Below are positions 28,211-37,566 of a stretch of 64,000 nucleotides of DNA, in pieces. Below the pieces are notes generated by a model that worked only from the letters and a program-made list of their open reading frames with translations, did not search any database and was not told the DNA's origin. The position numbers and the translations under genes were made by a program. The DNA comes from WLND01 sp040398845. Lineage in GTDB: Bacteria > Actinomycetota > Actinomycetes > S36-B12. Numbering within the stretch: position 1 is the stretch's first letter; the number at the start of each line of letters is the position of its first letter. Location of the stretch: NCBI GenBank assembly GCA_040398845.1, contig JBBATH010000001.1:412222-476221 (forward strand), written 5' to 3'.

Positions 28211-29458
28211 ATGAGGATTCGTCTCATGGCAGTGGCGGCAGCGGTAGGCGCTGGCTCGCTTGTATTGTCCGGGTGTGTCTCGTCGGGAACAAGCAGTTCC
28301 GATGCGAGCTCAGCTCCGGCAGAGGCATCGGCGGCGGCTTCGGATGCTGCATCCGCGGCGGCACCGACCGGTGAACCGCTCGTTCTCGGCATCGTCCAGG
28401 CCGGTTCCGGCTTCATGGGTCCGATCGATACGCCCGCGCGCAACGCCCTTCTCATGGAGGTCGACGCGGTGAACGCCGCCGGTGGCGTCAATGGCCAGCC
28501 GATCACGGTTGAGTTCATCGACACCGAGACCAAGTTCGAGAAGTACGCACCTGCGGCCGAGGAAGTTATTGGCAAGGGGGCCAATGTCCTCATCGTCACC
28601 TGCGACTACGACGTTTCCTCGCCGGCCGCGCTCGTCGCGGAAGGCAAGAACATCCTCAACGTCGCGCCATGCATCGGTGACCCGATCTACGGACCTGCGG
28701 GCGGCCTCAAGCTCGGCTTCTCCATGGGCGATGGCGTCCCCGGTGAGGCTTCGGTCATGGCTGAGTTCGCGAACAGCAAGGGCTGGAAGAATGCGGTCCT
28801 GCTCAAGGACACATCCATCAAGTACACGCAAAACCAGTGCGCGGTATTCGAGAAGCGCTTCACTGAGCTCGGCGGCACCGTCGTGAAGTCCTATGACTAT
28901 GTCCAAGGTGACTCCGTCAAGGAGACCGTCTCGAAAATCTCTGCGGCAGGTGCTCCTGACGTCATCATCAACTGCGGTTACAACCCCGGTGGTGGCACGG
29001 TGGCCAAGGAGATCCGCGATGGCGGCCTTGCGACCCCGATCGTCTCCGGCTTCGGCATGGACGGCGACTTCTGGGTTGGCGCCATCCCGAATCTGTCCGA
29101 TTACTACGTCGTGACGTACAACGCGAAGAACGGTGACGATGCAAACGCAGCCGTCAACGATTACGCAGCGGCGTACGAGGCGAAGTACGGCGCCAAGCCG
29201 GATGTCGGTGGTTTTGTCACCGGTCCGACAACCCTCCAGGTCATCCTTGAGGCGTACAAGCAGGCTGGAAGTTGGGACGGCGACAAGTTGACCGCAGCCC
29301 TAGAGACGTTCAAGGACGTGCCGACCCTGGCCGGCCCGACCTCGTTCTCACCTGAGCTGCACATCAACGTGGGCCGCCCGATGGCGATCCTCGAGGTCAA
29401 GGACGGCAAGCTGAAGTTCATCGAGGCGATTGCCCCGGAGAAGGTCGTCTTCCCGTAA
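28211..29458 (+). CDS. Branched-chain-amino-acid-type ABC transporter substrate-binding lipoprotein
   Basis: 415 aa. The ATG at 28211 has a strong SD AGGAGG (28201-28206); the frame is open further upstream, but only this start yields a signal peptide. The signal ends in the lipobox LSGC, with Cys22 as the lipidated residue, and is followed by a Ser/Ala/Glu-rich linker to about residue 55. The rest is a periplasmic binding protein of the LivJ/LivK type (PLVLGIVQAGSGFMGPID..., INVGRPMAILEVKDGKLKF). The operon order SBP-LivG-LivF-LivH-LivM follows. The ligand is unknown and need not be an amino acid. Confidence 0.9.
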   Translation: MRIRLMAVAAAVGAGSLVLSGCVSSGTSSSDASSAPAEASAAASDAASAAAPTGEPLVLGIVQAGSGFMGPIDTPARNALLMEVDAVNAAGGVNGQPITVEFIDTETKFEKYAPAAEEVIGKGANVLIVTCDYDVSSPAALVAEGKNILNVAPCIGDPIYGPAGGLKLGFSMGDGVPGEASVMAEFANSKGWKNAVLLKDTSIKYTQNQCAVFEKRFTELGGTVVKSYDYVQGDSVKETVSKISAAGAPDVIINCGYNPGGGTVAKEIRDGGLATPIVSGFGMDGDFWVGAIPNLSDYYVVTYNAKNGDDANAAVNDYAAAYEAKYGAKPDVGGFVTGPTTLQVILEAYKQAGSWDGDKLTAALETFKDVPTLAGPTSFSPELHINVGRPMAILEVKDGKLKFIEAIAPEKVVFP

Positions 29459-30210
29459 TGATCGACGTGCAGTCACCCCGGTCGCGCTCCTTGAGCGTGA
29501 CCGGGGTGACCCGTTCATTCGCCGGTGTTCATGCCCTGACTGACGTCAGCCTGGCGGTTTCCCCGGGCGAGGTACTTGGCCTCATCGGCCCGAATGGCGC
29601 CGGAAAATCGACGCTCGTCAACATCATCAGCGGCTACGACCTGCCCGATGCTGGGAGTGTGCACCTTGATGGCCACGACATCACCCGGGCCAAACCGCAT
29701 ATGCGAGCGAGGCATGGCCTAGCTCGCACGTTTCAGCACGGGCATCTCTTCAGCGGTCTGACGGTTCGAGAGAACCTCGTCGTGACCGCGATCGGTACGG
29801 GGCAGCATCGCAAGGCCGCCGGACTCACCGCGGACTCATTGCTCGATTCATTTGGATTACGCGCGCTCGCCGCGCACGCTGCCAGTTCGTTGCCGCATGG
29901 AGTGGAGCGCCGCGTCGGGGTGGCGAGGGCGTTGGCCGGATCCCCTGCCTACGTCCTGCTCGACGAGCCTGCAGCGGGTCTCAATGAGGGTGAGATCGGC
30001 GACTTCGCAGACAACATCCGGGCGCTGCGCGACGCCGGTCTCGGCGTCATTCTCATCGACCATAACGTGCGTCTCATCCTTGACGTCTGTGACCGCATCC
30101 ATGTATTGGTCGAGGGCAGGACGTTGCTCGAGGGGACCCCGGATGCAGTACGCGGCAGCGAAGAACTTGTCGAGGCCTACCTCGGAAGGAGTGGCAGTGT
30201 CCATCGCTGA
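29458..30210 (+). CDS. livG: ABC transporter ATP-binding protein, LivG type
   Basis: 250 aa. Walker A GPNGAGKST, a family-typical Q-loop region (ARTFQHGHLFSGLTVRENL) and Walker B AYVLLDEPAAGLNEGE are present. The usual signature LSGGQ is degenerate, reading SLPHGVERRVGVARAL, as is common in LivG (LPYGxQRR). The C-terminal VLVEGRTLLEGTPDAVRGSEELVEAYLG is LivG-specific. The ATG overlaps the TAA of the binding protein by one base. Confidence 0.92.
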   Translation: MIDVQSPRSRSLSVTGVTRSFAGVHALTDVSLAVSPGEVLGLIGPNGAGKSTLVNIISGYDLPDAGSVHLDGHDITRAKPHMRARHGLARTFQHGHLFSGLTVRENLVVTAIGTGQHRKAAGLTADSLLDSFGLRALAAHAASSLPHGVERRVGVARALAGSPAYVLLDEPAAGLNEGEIGDFADNIRALRDAGLGVILIDHNVRLILDVCDRIHVLVEGRTLLEGTPDAVRGSEELVEAYLGRSGSVHR

Positions 30211-30943
30211 CGATGCCCGCTTCGGGTCAAGGCAACCGGGGCGCGGTCTTCGAGTCGAAGGCCTTCAGGTGGCCTACGGCGGCGTACCGGCAGTGCGAGG
30301 CATCGACCTTGAGGTGAAGGCGGGGGAGGCTGTCGGGCTCATCGGTCCGAACGGCGCTGGCAAGTCCTCCACCCTCTTGGGCATCATGGGGGCAATTGCA
30401 CGCAGCGGCCGCGTGCTCGTTGATGGTCAGGACCTTGCGGGGCTACCGCCGGAGAAGGTCGTGCGCAGGGGGGTGGCACTTGTACCCGAGGGGCGACACG
30501 TGTTCGCCGAATTGAGCGTCGCTGACAACCTGCGCCTCGGTGCCGTGGCCCGTCGAGATCGCACCGGCTACTCCGAGGCTATGGAACATGTGCTCACGCT
30601 ATTTCCGATGCTTCGAGACTTCGGACATCGGCAGGCCGGGCTGCTTTCCGGAGGTCAACAGCAGCAATTGGCCATCGGCCGTGCGCTCATGAGTGACCCC
30701 GACATCCTCTTGCTCGACGAGCCGAGTCTGGGCCTGTCGCCGACGGCAGTCGACACCGTCTTCGAAGCCCTTGATGTGATTCGTGCCGCAGGCAAGGCGG
30801 TGCTCGTGGTCGAGCAGCGCGCCGAGTTCACCATTGCCTTCTGCGATCGAACGTTTGTCCTGCATGATGGAGAGATCACGTTGACCTTGAAGCCTCAGGA
30901 TGCTGAGAAAGTCGACGTGCTGACGAAGGCGTACTTCGGATGA
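30197..30943 (+). CDS. livF: ABC transporter ATP-binding protein, LivF type
   Basis: 248 aa. Walker A GPNGAGKSS, signature LLSGGQQQQLAIGRAL and Walker B ILLLDEPSLGLSP are all intact; GVALVPEGRHVFAELSVADNL is the LivF Q-loop region. The frame is open upstream as a shadow of livG. GTG at 30197 is chosen because GGAAGG lies about 7 nt before it; the protein starts SIADDARF and overlaps livG by 14 nt. GTG at 30191 is possible but too close to the SD. Confidence 0.92.
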   Translation: MSIADDARFGSRQPGRGLRVEGLQVAYGGVPAVRGIDLEVKAGEAVGLIGPNGAGKSSTLLGIMGAIARSGRVLVDGQDLAGLPPEKVVRRGVALVPEGRHVFAELSVADNLRLGAVARRDRTGYSEAMEHVLTLFPMLRDFGHRQAGLLSGGQQQQLAIGRALMSDPDILLLDEPSLGLSPTAVDTVFEALDVIRAAGKAVLVVEQRAEFTIAFCDRTFVLHDGEITLTLKPQDAEKVDVLTKAYFG

Positions 30944-31827
30944 CGGGGCAGTTAATCCAGTCGCTTGTCGACGCGCTCTCGGCAGGCGCGACGCTCGGTC
31001 TCGCTGCGTTGTCAATCGGCCTAGTCTTTGGAGTCATCCGTCTCGCAAACTTTGCGCAGGCGGAGATCATCACTGCGTCGGCCTACTGCCTCATCTTCAC
31101 GTGGGAACTCGGCTGGTTCATCGCCGTTCCACTGTCAATCCTCGTTGCCGTCGCAATGTCACTGCTCATGGAGTTTACGGTCTTCTCTCGGATGCGATCT
31201 GCAAACCCCGCAACCTTGCTCATCGCATCGTTTGGGCTCAGTTTCCTGCTTCAGCGTGTGTATGAACTCATGTTCTCCAACAATGTTCGAACTGCTCCGG
31301 TCGCCAGTGGACTTGCACAGACGGTTGAGTTTGCGGGAGTGAGAATTCAGTTGCTGTCGGTGGCGACGATTGTCATAGCGGGGCTCCTGCTCCTCGGCCT
31401 GCATCTGTTTCTTACTCGCACCAGCATGGGTCTACAGCTCAAGGCCGCCGCCGCGGACTTCAGGACCGCCAGATTGATCGGTATCCCAGCAGGACGCGTG
31501 ATCGCCCTGTCCTTCGCCCTCAGCGGCATTCTCGCCGCGGCCGTAGCGTTCGTCCTGACCGTTCAAAGTGGCGCTGTTGGGCCGACCTTCGGGGTCCAGA
31601 TCACGATTCTGGCTCTCGTCGGTGCCGTGATCGGGGGAATCGACAAGATCTCAGGTTCGCTGGCAGGTGGGTTTCTCGTTGGATTTGTGACGTCGATGCT
31701 CGCGACGTGGCTCCCTCAGGAGATGAGCAACTTCAAGGATGCGTACGTGTTCGTGCTTGTTATCGGGGTGCTCCTGTTCAGGCCGTCTGGCTTGCTCATC
31801 AAGGGACGTGGGGTGGCACGCACATGA
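30940..31827 (+). CDS. livH: ABC transporter permease, LivH type
   Basis: 295 aa, with about eight hydrophobic segments. It begins IQSLVDALSAGATLGLAALSIGLVFGVIRLANFAQ, the usual LivH N-terminus, and contains the EAA-like loop ...LKAAAADFRTARLIGIPAGRVIALSFALSGILAA. It forms the membrane channel with LivM. ATGA overlaps couple it to livF and to livM. Confidence 0.92.
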   Translation: MTGQLIQSLVDALSAGATLGLAALSIGLVFGVIRLANFAQAEIITASAYCLIFTWELGWFIAVPLSILVAVAMSLLMEFTVFSRMRSANPATLLIASFGLSFLLQRVYELMFSNNVRTAPVASGLAQTVEFAGVRIQLLSVATIVIAGLLLLGLHLFLTRTSMGLQLKAAAADFRTARLIGIPAGRVIALSFALSGILAAAVAFVLTVQSGAVGPTFGVQITILALVGAVIGGIDKISGSLAGGFLVGFVTSMLATWLPQEMSNFKDAYVFVLVIGVLLFRPSGLLIKGRGVART

Positions 31828-32927
31828 GTGAACCAGTCGGAGTGGTGAACGCCTCGGTGACGAGTTCCCCGCGTGGTCTGTGGTGTCGGCTCGGCCCACT
31901 GTGGTCGTTGGTGAGCCTGCTCGCCATCGTCTACGTCGTTACGCTCATGAACAGCTTCCTCGGCGACAGCGTTCAGGTGCAGTTGCAGTACGCGCTCGTG
32001 AACCTCATCATCGTCGTCGCACTCCAGATCTTCATCGGAACGTCCGGGGTGCTCAGCTTTGGCCATGTGGCCTTCGTAGCCGTTGGGGCGTGGACCGTAG
32101 GGCTGCTCACCATCGATCCGGAACTCAAGCGCAACCTGCTCCCGGACCTCTTCCCCTTCCTCTTCGACCTGAACGCTCCATGGCTTGTCGCCGTGGTCAT
32201 CGGTGGTGTCGTCGGTGGACTGCTCGCACTCGTCGTCTCACCCGTCCTTATGCGATTGAACGGTTTGCAGGCGGGCATCGCAACCTTCGCCCTCCTCGGT
32301 GTTGTGAATCAGGTCCTCACCTACTGGTCAAGCGTCGGTCCACGGAGCGGTCAATCGATGGTCGGCATCCCTGATGTCCTGAACCTACAGACGACCATGC
32401 TCTTTGCGATGGCCGCAATCGTTGCAGCCTGGCTGTTCCAGCGGACGAGGCCCTCGAGGCTCCTGCGGGCAGCCCGTGAAGACGGAATCGCAGCGGCATC
32501 CTCAGGTATCAACGTCGTGAGCCAGCGAATCATCGTGTTTGCGGTGTCCGGCATCGTTGCCGGGGTCGCAGGCGGATTGTTCGCGTTGACGAACCGCGTG
32601 GTGCAGTCAAGTCAACTGAACATCGAGTTGACCTTCGTGACCTTGGCGATGCTCGTGCTCGGAGGCATGCTCTCGCTCAGCGGTGCGGTCATTGGCACGC
32701 TGGTGTTCAGCCTCGTCGACGTCCTGCTCGTTCGATTGCAAAATGGCGTTGAGATCGGCGCGTATGTCGTGAGCGTGCCGCAGGGTGCGAGGGCGATCAT
32801 CCTCGGGCTGATTCTTGTCGGCATGCTCTTGTTCCGTCCATCAGGAATCACCGGCGGACGCGAATTTGTCTGGCCGTTGCGACGCGAACGCCCGCTTCCC
32901 GGGATGCCGCCGACGAACGAGTCCTGA
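31824..32927 (+). CDS. livM: ABC transporter permease, LivM type
   Basis: 367 aa and multi-spanning. Family features are NLIIVVALQIFIGTSGVLSFGHVAFVAVGAW (second and third segments) and the cytoplasmic loop RLLRAAREDGIAAASSGINVVSQRIIVFAVSGIVAG. ATG at 31824 lies in the ATGA overlap with livH; the frame is open earlier but only as a shadow. The gene ends 8 nt from the convergent DUF2461 gene, with no room for a separate terminator. Confidence 0.92.
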   Translation: MSEPVGVVNASVTSSPRGLWCRLGPLWSLVSLLAIVYVVTLMNSFLGDSVQVQLQYALVNLIIVVALQIFIGTSGVLSFGHVAFVAVGAWTVGLLTIDPELKRNLLPDLFPFLFDLNAPWLVAVVIGGVVGGLLALVVSPVLMRLNGLQAGIATFALLGVVNQVLTYWSSVGPRSGQSMVGIPDVLNLQTTMLFAMAAIVAAWLFQRTRPSRLLRAAREDGIAAASSGINVVSQRIIVFAVSGIVAGVAGGLFALTNRVVQSSQLNIELTFVTLAMLVLGGMLSLSGAVIGTLVFSLVDVLLVRLQNGVEIGAYVVSVPQGARAIILGLILVGMLLFRPSGITGGREFVWPLRRERPLPGMPPTNES

Positions 32928-32935
32928 GTGGGTGG

Positions 32936-33625
32936 TCACGACCGTCCGTGTGCGGGGTGTGAAGGATCGGCGGCCGGATCCTCCGCGGGCCCGACATGAT
33001 CGGCGAGCCATTCGGCGAGCGGCTGCAAGGCCTGCCAGTCGTCTCGCACGGTCTCGATGGCTTTGCGGGATCCCATCCATGGGGCGGCGGGATAGTTGCT
33101 TGATGCGACGAGCATTCGGTTTCGGAGCAAGTCGATGCGCGGGTTGTTCGCGTCGTACCCGCGCGGCCTCGTGACGAGGGGGCGGCCGTCAAGTTCGAAC
33201 CGCGAGGGTAGGACCTCAAGGATGCGTTCGAGGACGGCGCCGGTAGGCCCATCGACCGACTCCCGGTACCTGCGCAGTTGCTCCCCCTGCGGGGAGTACC
33301 ACCCCGCGCCGACGATGAGCCCGCTCGCGGAGACCTGCACGTAGTATGCGATGGCGTCCTCGATCTGAACGACCGCACCCTGATGATCCTTCAGCGGAGT
33401 CTTGTCCTTGCTGAATCGGGCGTCCCGGTAGGGCCGGTAGAGGTGTGCATCGCCGAACTCATCGGACAGTTCGTTGAGGAGAGCGAGCATGGGGGTACGA
33501 ACGACTCGCTCGTATTCAGCCTTGTGCTGTGACCACCAGGCCTTCGTGTTGTTGGCGCTCAGTAGTTCGTAGAACTCAAAGGTCTCAACAGGAAACCCGG
33601 TGAACGCTGTTTCGGCCTTGGTCAT
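32936..33625 (-). CDS. DUF2461 family protein
   Basis: 229 aa from the ATG at 33625; an ATG at 33637 is also possible, and the open frame continues to 33763. The start FTGFPVETFEFYELLSANNTKAWWSQHKAEYERVV and the block YRPYRDARFSKDKTPLKDHQGA are typical of the DUF2461 (TIGR02453) family, whose function is not known to me. It is the last gene of the minus-strand catabolic run, 25 nt downstream of iorB, but may not belong to it functionally. It converges on livM. Confidence 0.85.
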   Translation of the reverse strand: MTKAETAFTGFPVETFEFYELLSANNTKAWWSQHKAEYERVVRTPMLALLNELSDEFGDAHLYRPYRDARFSKDKTPLKDHQGAVVQIEDAIAYYVQVSASGLIVGAGWYSPQGEQLRRYRESVDGPTGAVLERILEVLPSRFELDGRPLVTRPRGYDANNPRIDLLRNRMLVASSNYPAAPWMGSRKAIETVRDDWQALQPLAEWLADHVGPAEDPAADPSHPAHGRS

Positions 33626-33650
33626 GCCAGAGTGTGGCATGGTCGCCAAT

Positions 33651-35258
33651 TCAGTTCGAGCGCATGCTCGTTGCGTTGAGCGCTGCCTCGAGCTGCTGGC
33701 CCGTCTCATCGGCGAGCGCAGCGCGACGAAGGTTACGGAGGCGCTCGGCGGAGCGCGGATCACCAGCGAGGATGGGCACGGCCCCCATGAGGGAGTTGAA
33801 GTTCTTCAGTCCGTTCGCATGCGTTGAACCGTAGCCCTTCACCACCTGCTGGCACACGATAATCTCGGCTGCCAGAGCGTAGTCGGAAGATGCGTGTGCC
33901 CGCGCCAACCCAAGCCAAGTGTCTATTTGCTCCTGCTCCTCGCCGAAGCGCAGTGAGCGACGCCGGATTGGCCGCAGGCGAGCGAGGATGTATAGGGTCG
34001 TGAATCCCCACACTGACGTGGTCTGGATCTTGAGTCCCTTATGGGTGACCTTGTAGATGATGACGTTCATCACCTTGGAGCGAAGGAGCCAGCGGCCGAG
34101 GGCGGTCGGGAGGGTGTCGCTGATCTCCTCGACCTGCGGGTGGAGGAACTCTCGCACCTGCATGACTTGCGAATCTGCGACCCGAGCCTCCTTGCCCACG
34201 CGGTCAAAGCGACGCCGACGGGTCTTGTGGAAAGCGACTCGGATGGTGTCCTCGTAGGTCATCCACAGGGCCGCATATCGGGCAGCCTCGGAGGTGAGGA
34301 TGTTGCTGCCGTCGCCGTGTACCTCGAGAGCGGTAACGGAGGCGATGCGATCGAGATACTCGTTCGCGTAGTCGATGTCCTGGTACTCGGCGGTGCGCTT
34401 GACGCCATTGACGAGCATGAACCGCGCCTCTGCCGGAAATTCAGCGCCGATGCGAGATGCTTGGACTTGCAGGCGAGATCCAACGAGCGATCCGGGGTTT
34501 TCGATGGCTCGCTGCACCTCGGCCGGATCCGGGCCCTCTCCGGGGACGTCAGCTGGGCGCGCCCCGATCATGATGTCGATCGACTGACCTGCCGGCTTCG
34601 CCGCAACCGTGAAGCCCTCGGAGAAGGCGAGAAGGCTGGGCTCGACTCCCTTACCGCTGGCGCGGATGGCCTCCTCGAACTGCTCTCGGGTGAACGGCAG
34701 GACCCCCGCGCCCGCGATGGCGCCGAGGAGCACGGCGCTGATGACGCTGCCGGTGTCCTGGGCGATCCTCGCGAAGTCCCCGCGGATGAATCGCTTCGAC
34801 GAGGCGAGGGCTGCTTCGATGAGTCGGCTTGAATCGATGCGACCGTCACCCATCGCCGTGCGTTCGGGCATGGCGTAAGTGCGGCTCGTTGAAGCGATAA
34901 GGGTCGTGCGATCGGGAGTTGAAAATCCTCGCTGGATTGAGCGGCCAGCTTCCATGAGTTCCGAGGCAACGACGATGTCGACCTCGCCGGGGGTCGGCAT
35001 GGTGCTGAGAACTGGCTCCGAATGGCACTCTGACCCGGAGAACTTTGGGAAGAGTTCGACGTAGTACACGGTCGCCCCGGTGCGCTGCGCCACCCCGGGT
35101 ACGGACGTGCTCTGCGCGTAGTATCCGCTCGCCTCGGCGACGGCGACAAGCCAGTCGGAAAGGACGCCGCCGCCTTCACCGCCCATGGCCAAGATTGCCA
35201 TGGTGATCGGTCGTAAGCGCACCGTGGTGCTTGGGAGGCTCGTCGTCGTTGCGGTCAT
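33651..35258 (-). CDS. iorB: Indolepyruvate-type 2-oxoacid:ferredoxin oxidoreductase beta subunit with C-terminal extension
   Basis: 535 aa, much longer than the ~200-residue archaeal IorB. The N-terminal ~200 residues are the pyruvate-ferredoxin oxidoreductase gamma domain (ITMAILAMGGEGGGVLSDWLVAVAEASGYYAQSTSVPGVAQRTGATVYYVEL). The remaining ~330 residues match the extension seen in aerobic bacterial homologues, annotated to my knowledge as DUF6537, and contain ALRFGEEQ-like and YGSTHANGLKNF blocks. It lies 32 nt downstream of iorA in the same direction. With IorA it should oxidatively decarboxylate an aryl- or other 2-oxoacid to an acyl-CoA. Confidence 0.85.
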   Translation of the reverse strand: MTATTTSLPSTTVRLRPITMAILAMGGEGGGVLSDWLVAVAEASGYYAQSTSVPGVAQRTGATVYYVELFPKFSGSECHSEPVLSTMPTPGEVDIVVASELMEAGRSIQRGFSTPDRTTLIASTSRTYAMPERTAMGDGRIDSSRLIEAALASSKRFIRGDFARIAQDTGSVISAVLLGAIAGAGVLPFTREQFEEAIRASGKGVEPSLLAFSEGFTVAAKPAGQSIDIMIGARPADVPGEGPDPAEVQRAIENPGSLVGSRLQVQASRIGAEFPAEARFMLVNGVKRTAEYQDIDYANEYLDRIASVTALEVHGDGSNILTSEAARYAALWMTYEDTIRVAFHKTRRRRFDRVGKEARVADSQVMQVREFLHPQVEEISDTLPTALGRWLLRSKVMNVIIYKVTHKGLKIQTTSVWGFTTLYILARLRPIRRRSLRFGEEQEQIDTWLGLARAHASSDYALAAEIIVCQQVVKGYGSTHANGLKNFNSLMGAVPILAGDPRSAERLRNLRRAALADETGQQLEAALNATSMRSN

Positions 35259-35290
35259 CTAGGGCTGCCCTCAGGTGAGATGGTTGCGGA

Positions 35291-37462
35291 TCATAGGTCT
35301 GCGTCGATGCCGGCGAGCCGGCGTTCGATCCCTCGCTGCAAGAATCCGATGTAGCGATGGCGGAGCGTCGTTTTCATCCGGTCCCAGCGACTCGGGTTCG
35401 TGATGATCTCTGTTCGGTAGAACGACGGGCACAGGGCCGCGGCATGTGCGTTCTCGCCGCAGAGCCCGCAGCCAACGCAACTGTCGAGCACCGTGGCGAT
35501 TGGGTCTTGCCGCATCGGATCGGGGTTAGGTCCGATGGTGAGCGACGGGCAGCCCGAGATTCGGATGCAGGAGTGATCTCCGGTACAAGTTTCTGGATCG
35601 ACGCCGAAGCGCTCGCGGACGACCCGCTTACCCTCCTTGATCTGCCGAGCGATGATCGGCTTCTCACGCCTCGTTTTATTGAGTGTGCACTCGCTCTGGG
35701 CGATGATCACCTTCGGGCCCGGCTCTGTCGAGGTGAGTGCCTCCTTAAAGAGATCCCGCATCTCGTCGACCTTGAAGGTGTTCGTCATTGTCCGTGACCA
35801 GCGGACCCCGACACCCCGCACCGCCTTCTCGATCGAGTGCTTCGTTGATCTCAGGGGATTGTCCGCTTGTGAAGAAAGCACGTCCTGGCCGCCGGTGGCC
35901 GCACTGTACGCATTGTCAACAATGACGAGGAGTTGGTCGTTTTCATTGAATACGGCGTTCCCGACTCCGCTCGTCAGCCCGTTGTGCCAGAAGCCGCCGT
36001 CACCCATGATCGCAATGGGACGACTACTCGTGTCTTTACCGTTGAGGGCTGCGGCGCCTGCGGAGCCGAGGCCGTAGCCCATGGTCGTTGCCCCGATATT
36101 GAACGGGGCATTGATCGAGAACAGATGGCAGCCGATGTCGGCGCTCACATGATGCTCGCCAACCTCCCGTTGCGCGAGAGTGAGGGCCGCAAAGATTGGC
36201 CGCTCCGGGCAGCCGGTGCAGAATCCGGGAGGACGTCCCTGAACAAGATCGGGTGCAATGCGCTCCGCGTACGGACTACGAGGGTCGGTTGCGGGGAGGG
36301 TCGAAGTTGGGAGTCGATCCTGGTCGAGGAGTTCGGGGGCATACTTCTGGACGAAGGCGAGCACCCCCTTCGTCACGGCTGCGGGGGTGTACTCGCCGGC
36401 GACCGGCAGGAGGTCCTTGCCATGCAGCTTCGCGGTGGCATCGGCGCGGCGCAGGATCGTCTGGATATTCTGCTCAATGAAGTCCGGCTGCCCCTCTTCT
36501 ACGAGCAGGACAGCCCGCTTGCCCGCGCAGAAACCGGTGACCTCGTCGTCGATGACCGGGTAGGTGACGTTCATGACGTAGAGCGGGACTGAGCTGTTGC
36601 CGAACGGATCCGACAGCCCGAGGAGCTCAAGAGCCCGGTTGACATTGTTGTAGAGGCCCCCCTGCAGAATGATGCCAAAATCCCGAGTGCCCGGGGCGAC
36701 ATGCTCGTTGAGCTTGTTGTCCTTGATGAATTGAACCGCTGCTGGCCATCGCTTGTTTACCTTCTCCTGTTCGTGCAGGAAACTGGCAGGCGGGAGCACG
36801 ACCCGGCTGAGATCGCGCTTGGGATGCTCAAGAGCGTCGGCGATCGTGAACGCTGGCTTCCTGTTGTCCTTCGCGATGAAAGAGCCGTGCAGGTGACAGG
36901 AACGCAGGCGCAATTCGAGGATCACGGGTGTGTTGCTTACCTCCGACAACTCGAACCCCTTTTCCACCATGTCGACGATGGCCGTGAGATTCGGGCGGGG
37001 ATCAAGGAGCCACATCTGCGACTTCATAGCGAATGCGTGGGTGCGCTCCTGCATGATGCTCGCGCCCTCGCCATAGTCCTCACCGATGATGATGAGGGCG
37101 CCGCCGAGGACTCCGCCCGATGAGAGATTGGCGAGCGCGTCTGACGCGACGTTGAAGCCGACAGTCGACTTGAAGGTGATCGCTCCACGAAGGGGATAGT
37201 GGACCGACGCGGCGAGTGATGCGGCGGCGGTCGCCTCGGATGCGCTGTTCTCGAAATAGACCCCGAGTTCATCGAGGATGTCCTGGGCATCGCCGAGAAC
37301 GTCCATGAGGTGCGAGATCGGGGCCCCCTGATATCCACCGACGTACGAAACCCCGGACTGGAGGAGGCCCTTGGTGACGGCGAGGATTCCCTCCCCGCGG
37401 AACTCCTCACCATCCCGAAGCCGGAGCTCTTGGACCTCGGTGGCGAATGAACGCTCAGCCAT
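35291..37462 (-). CDS. iorA: Indolepyruvate-type 2-oxoacid:ferredoxin oxidoreductase alpha subunit
   Basis: 723 aa. An N-terminal pyrimidine-binding domain (GYQGAPISHLMDVLGDA...) is followed by a TPP-binding domain with GDGGFWHNGLTSGVGNAVFNENDQLLVIVDN, the Gly-Asp-Gly...Asn motif. A C-terminal ferredoxin-like domain has Cys662, 665, 668 and 678 (CVGCGLCG...ALCP) for one [4Fe-4S] cluster, plus Cys626, 632 and 638, spaced five residues apart. It transfers electrons to ferredoxin, producing acyl-CoA from an arylpyruvate or a related 2-oxoacid. It is transcribed from the 104-nt gap at 37463-37566 or from the promoter of the genes upstream. Confidence 0.9.
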   Translation of the reverse strand: MAERSFATEVQELRLRDGEEFRGEGILAVTKGLLQSGVSYVGGYQGAPISHLMDVLGDAQDILDELGVYFENSASEATAAASLAASVHYPLRGAITFKSTVGFNVASDALANLSSGGVLGGALIIIGEDYGEGASIMQERTHAFAMKSQMWLLDPRPNLTAIVDMVEKGFELSEVSNTPVILELRLRSCHLHGSFIAKDNRKPAFTIADALEHPKRDLSRVVLPPASFLHEQEKVNKRWPAAVQFIKDNKLNEHVAPGTRDFGIILQGGLYNNVNRALELLGLSDPFGNSSVPLYVMNVTYPVIDDEVTGFCAGKRAVLLVEEGQPDFIEQNIQTILRRADATAKLHGKDLLPVAGEYTPAAVTKGVLAFVQKYAPELLDQDRLPTSTLPATDPRSPYAERIAPDLVQGRPPGFCTGCPERPIFAALTLAQREVGEHHVSADIGCHLFSINAPFNIGATTMGYGLGSAGAAALNGKDTSSRPIAIMGDGGFWHNGLTSGVGNAVFNENDQLLVIVDNAYSAATGGQDVLSSQADNPLRSTKHSIEKAVRGVGVRWSRTMTNTFKVDEMRDLFKEALTSTEPGPKVIIAQSECTLNKTRREKPIIARQIKEGKRVVRERFGVDPETCTGDHSCIRISGCPSLTIGPNPDPMRQDPIATVLDSCVGCGLCGENAHAAALCPSFYRTEIITNPSRWDRMKTTLRHRYIGFLQRGIERRLAGIDADL

Positions 37463-37479
37463 GATGCCTGCCTCTCACA

Positions 37480-37502
37480 GTTCGTGCGTCGATGTTCGTG
37501 CG
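37480..37502 (-). promoter_or_regulatory. Direct repeat GTTCGTGCG upstream of iorA
   Basis: GTTCGTGCG occurs at 37480-37488 and again at 37494-37502, with a 14-bp period. The pair starts 18 nt before the iorA start codon on the minus strand. Two identical sites about 1.4 helical turns apart suggest a regulator-binding site, but no regulator gene is nearby to support it. Confidence 0.4.
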
Positions 37503-37566
37503 AAGGGTGGTGACGATCATCATCCCTACTTCCGGGTGAGACAAGGTGCTTGCTGTGTGGGTTCCG

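Noticed and set aside
34041..34832. 263-codon plus-strand open frame
   Set aside because: Antisense to iorB, whose protein has recognisable domains; composition is shadow-like.
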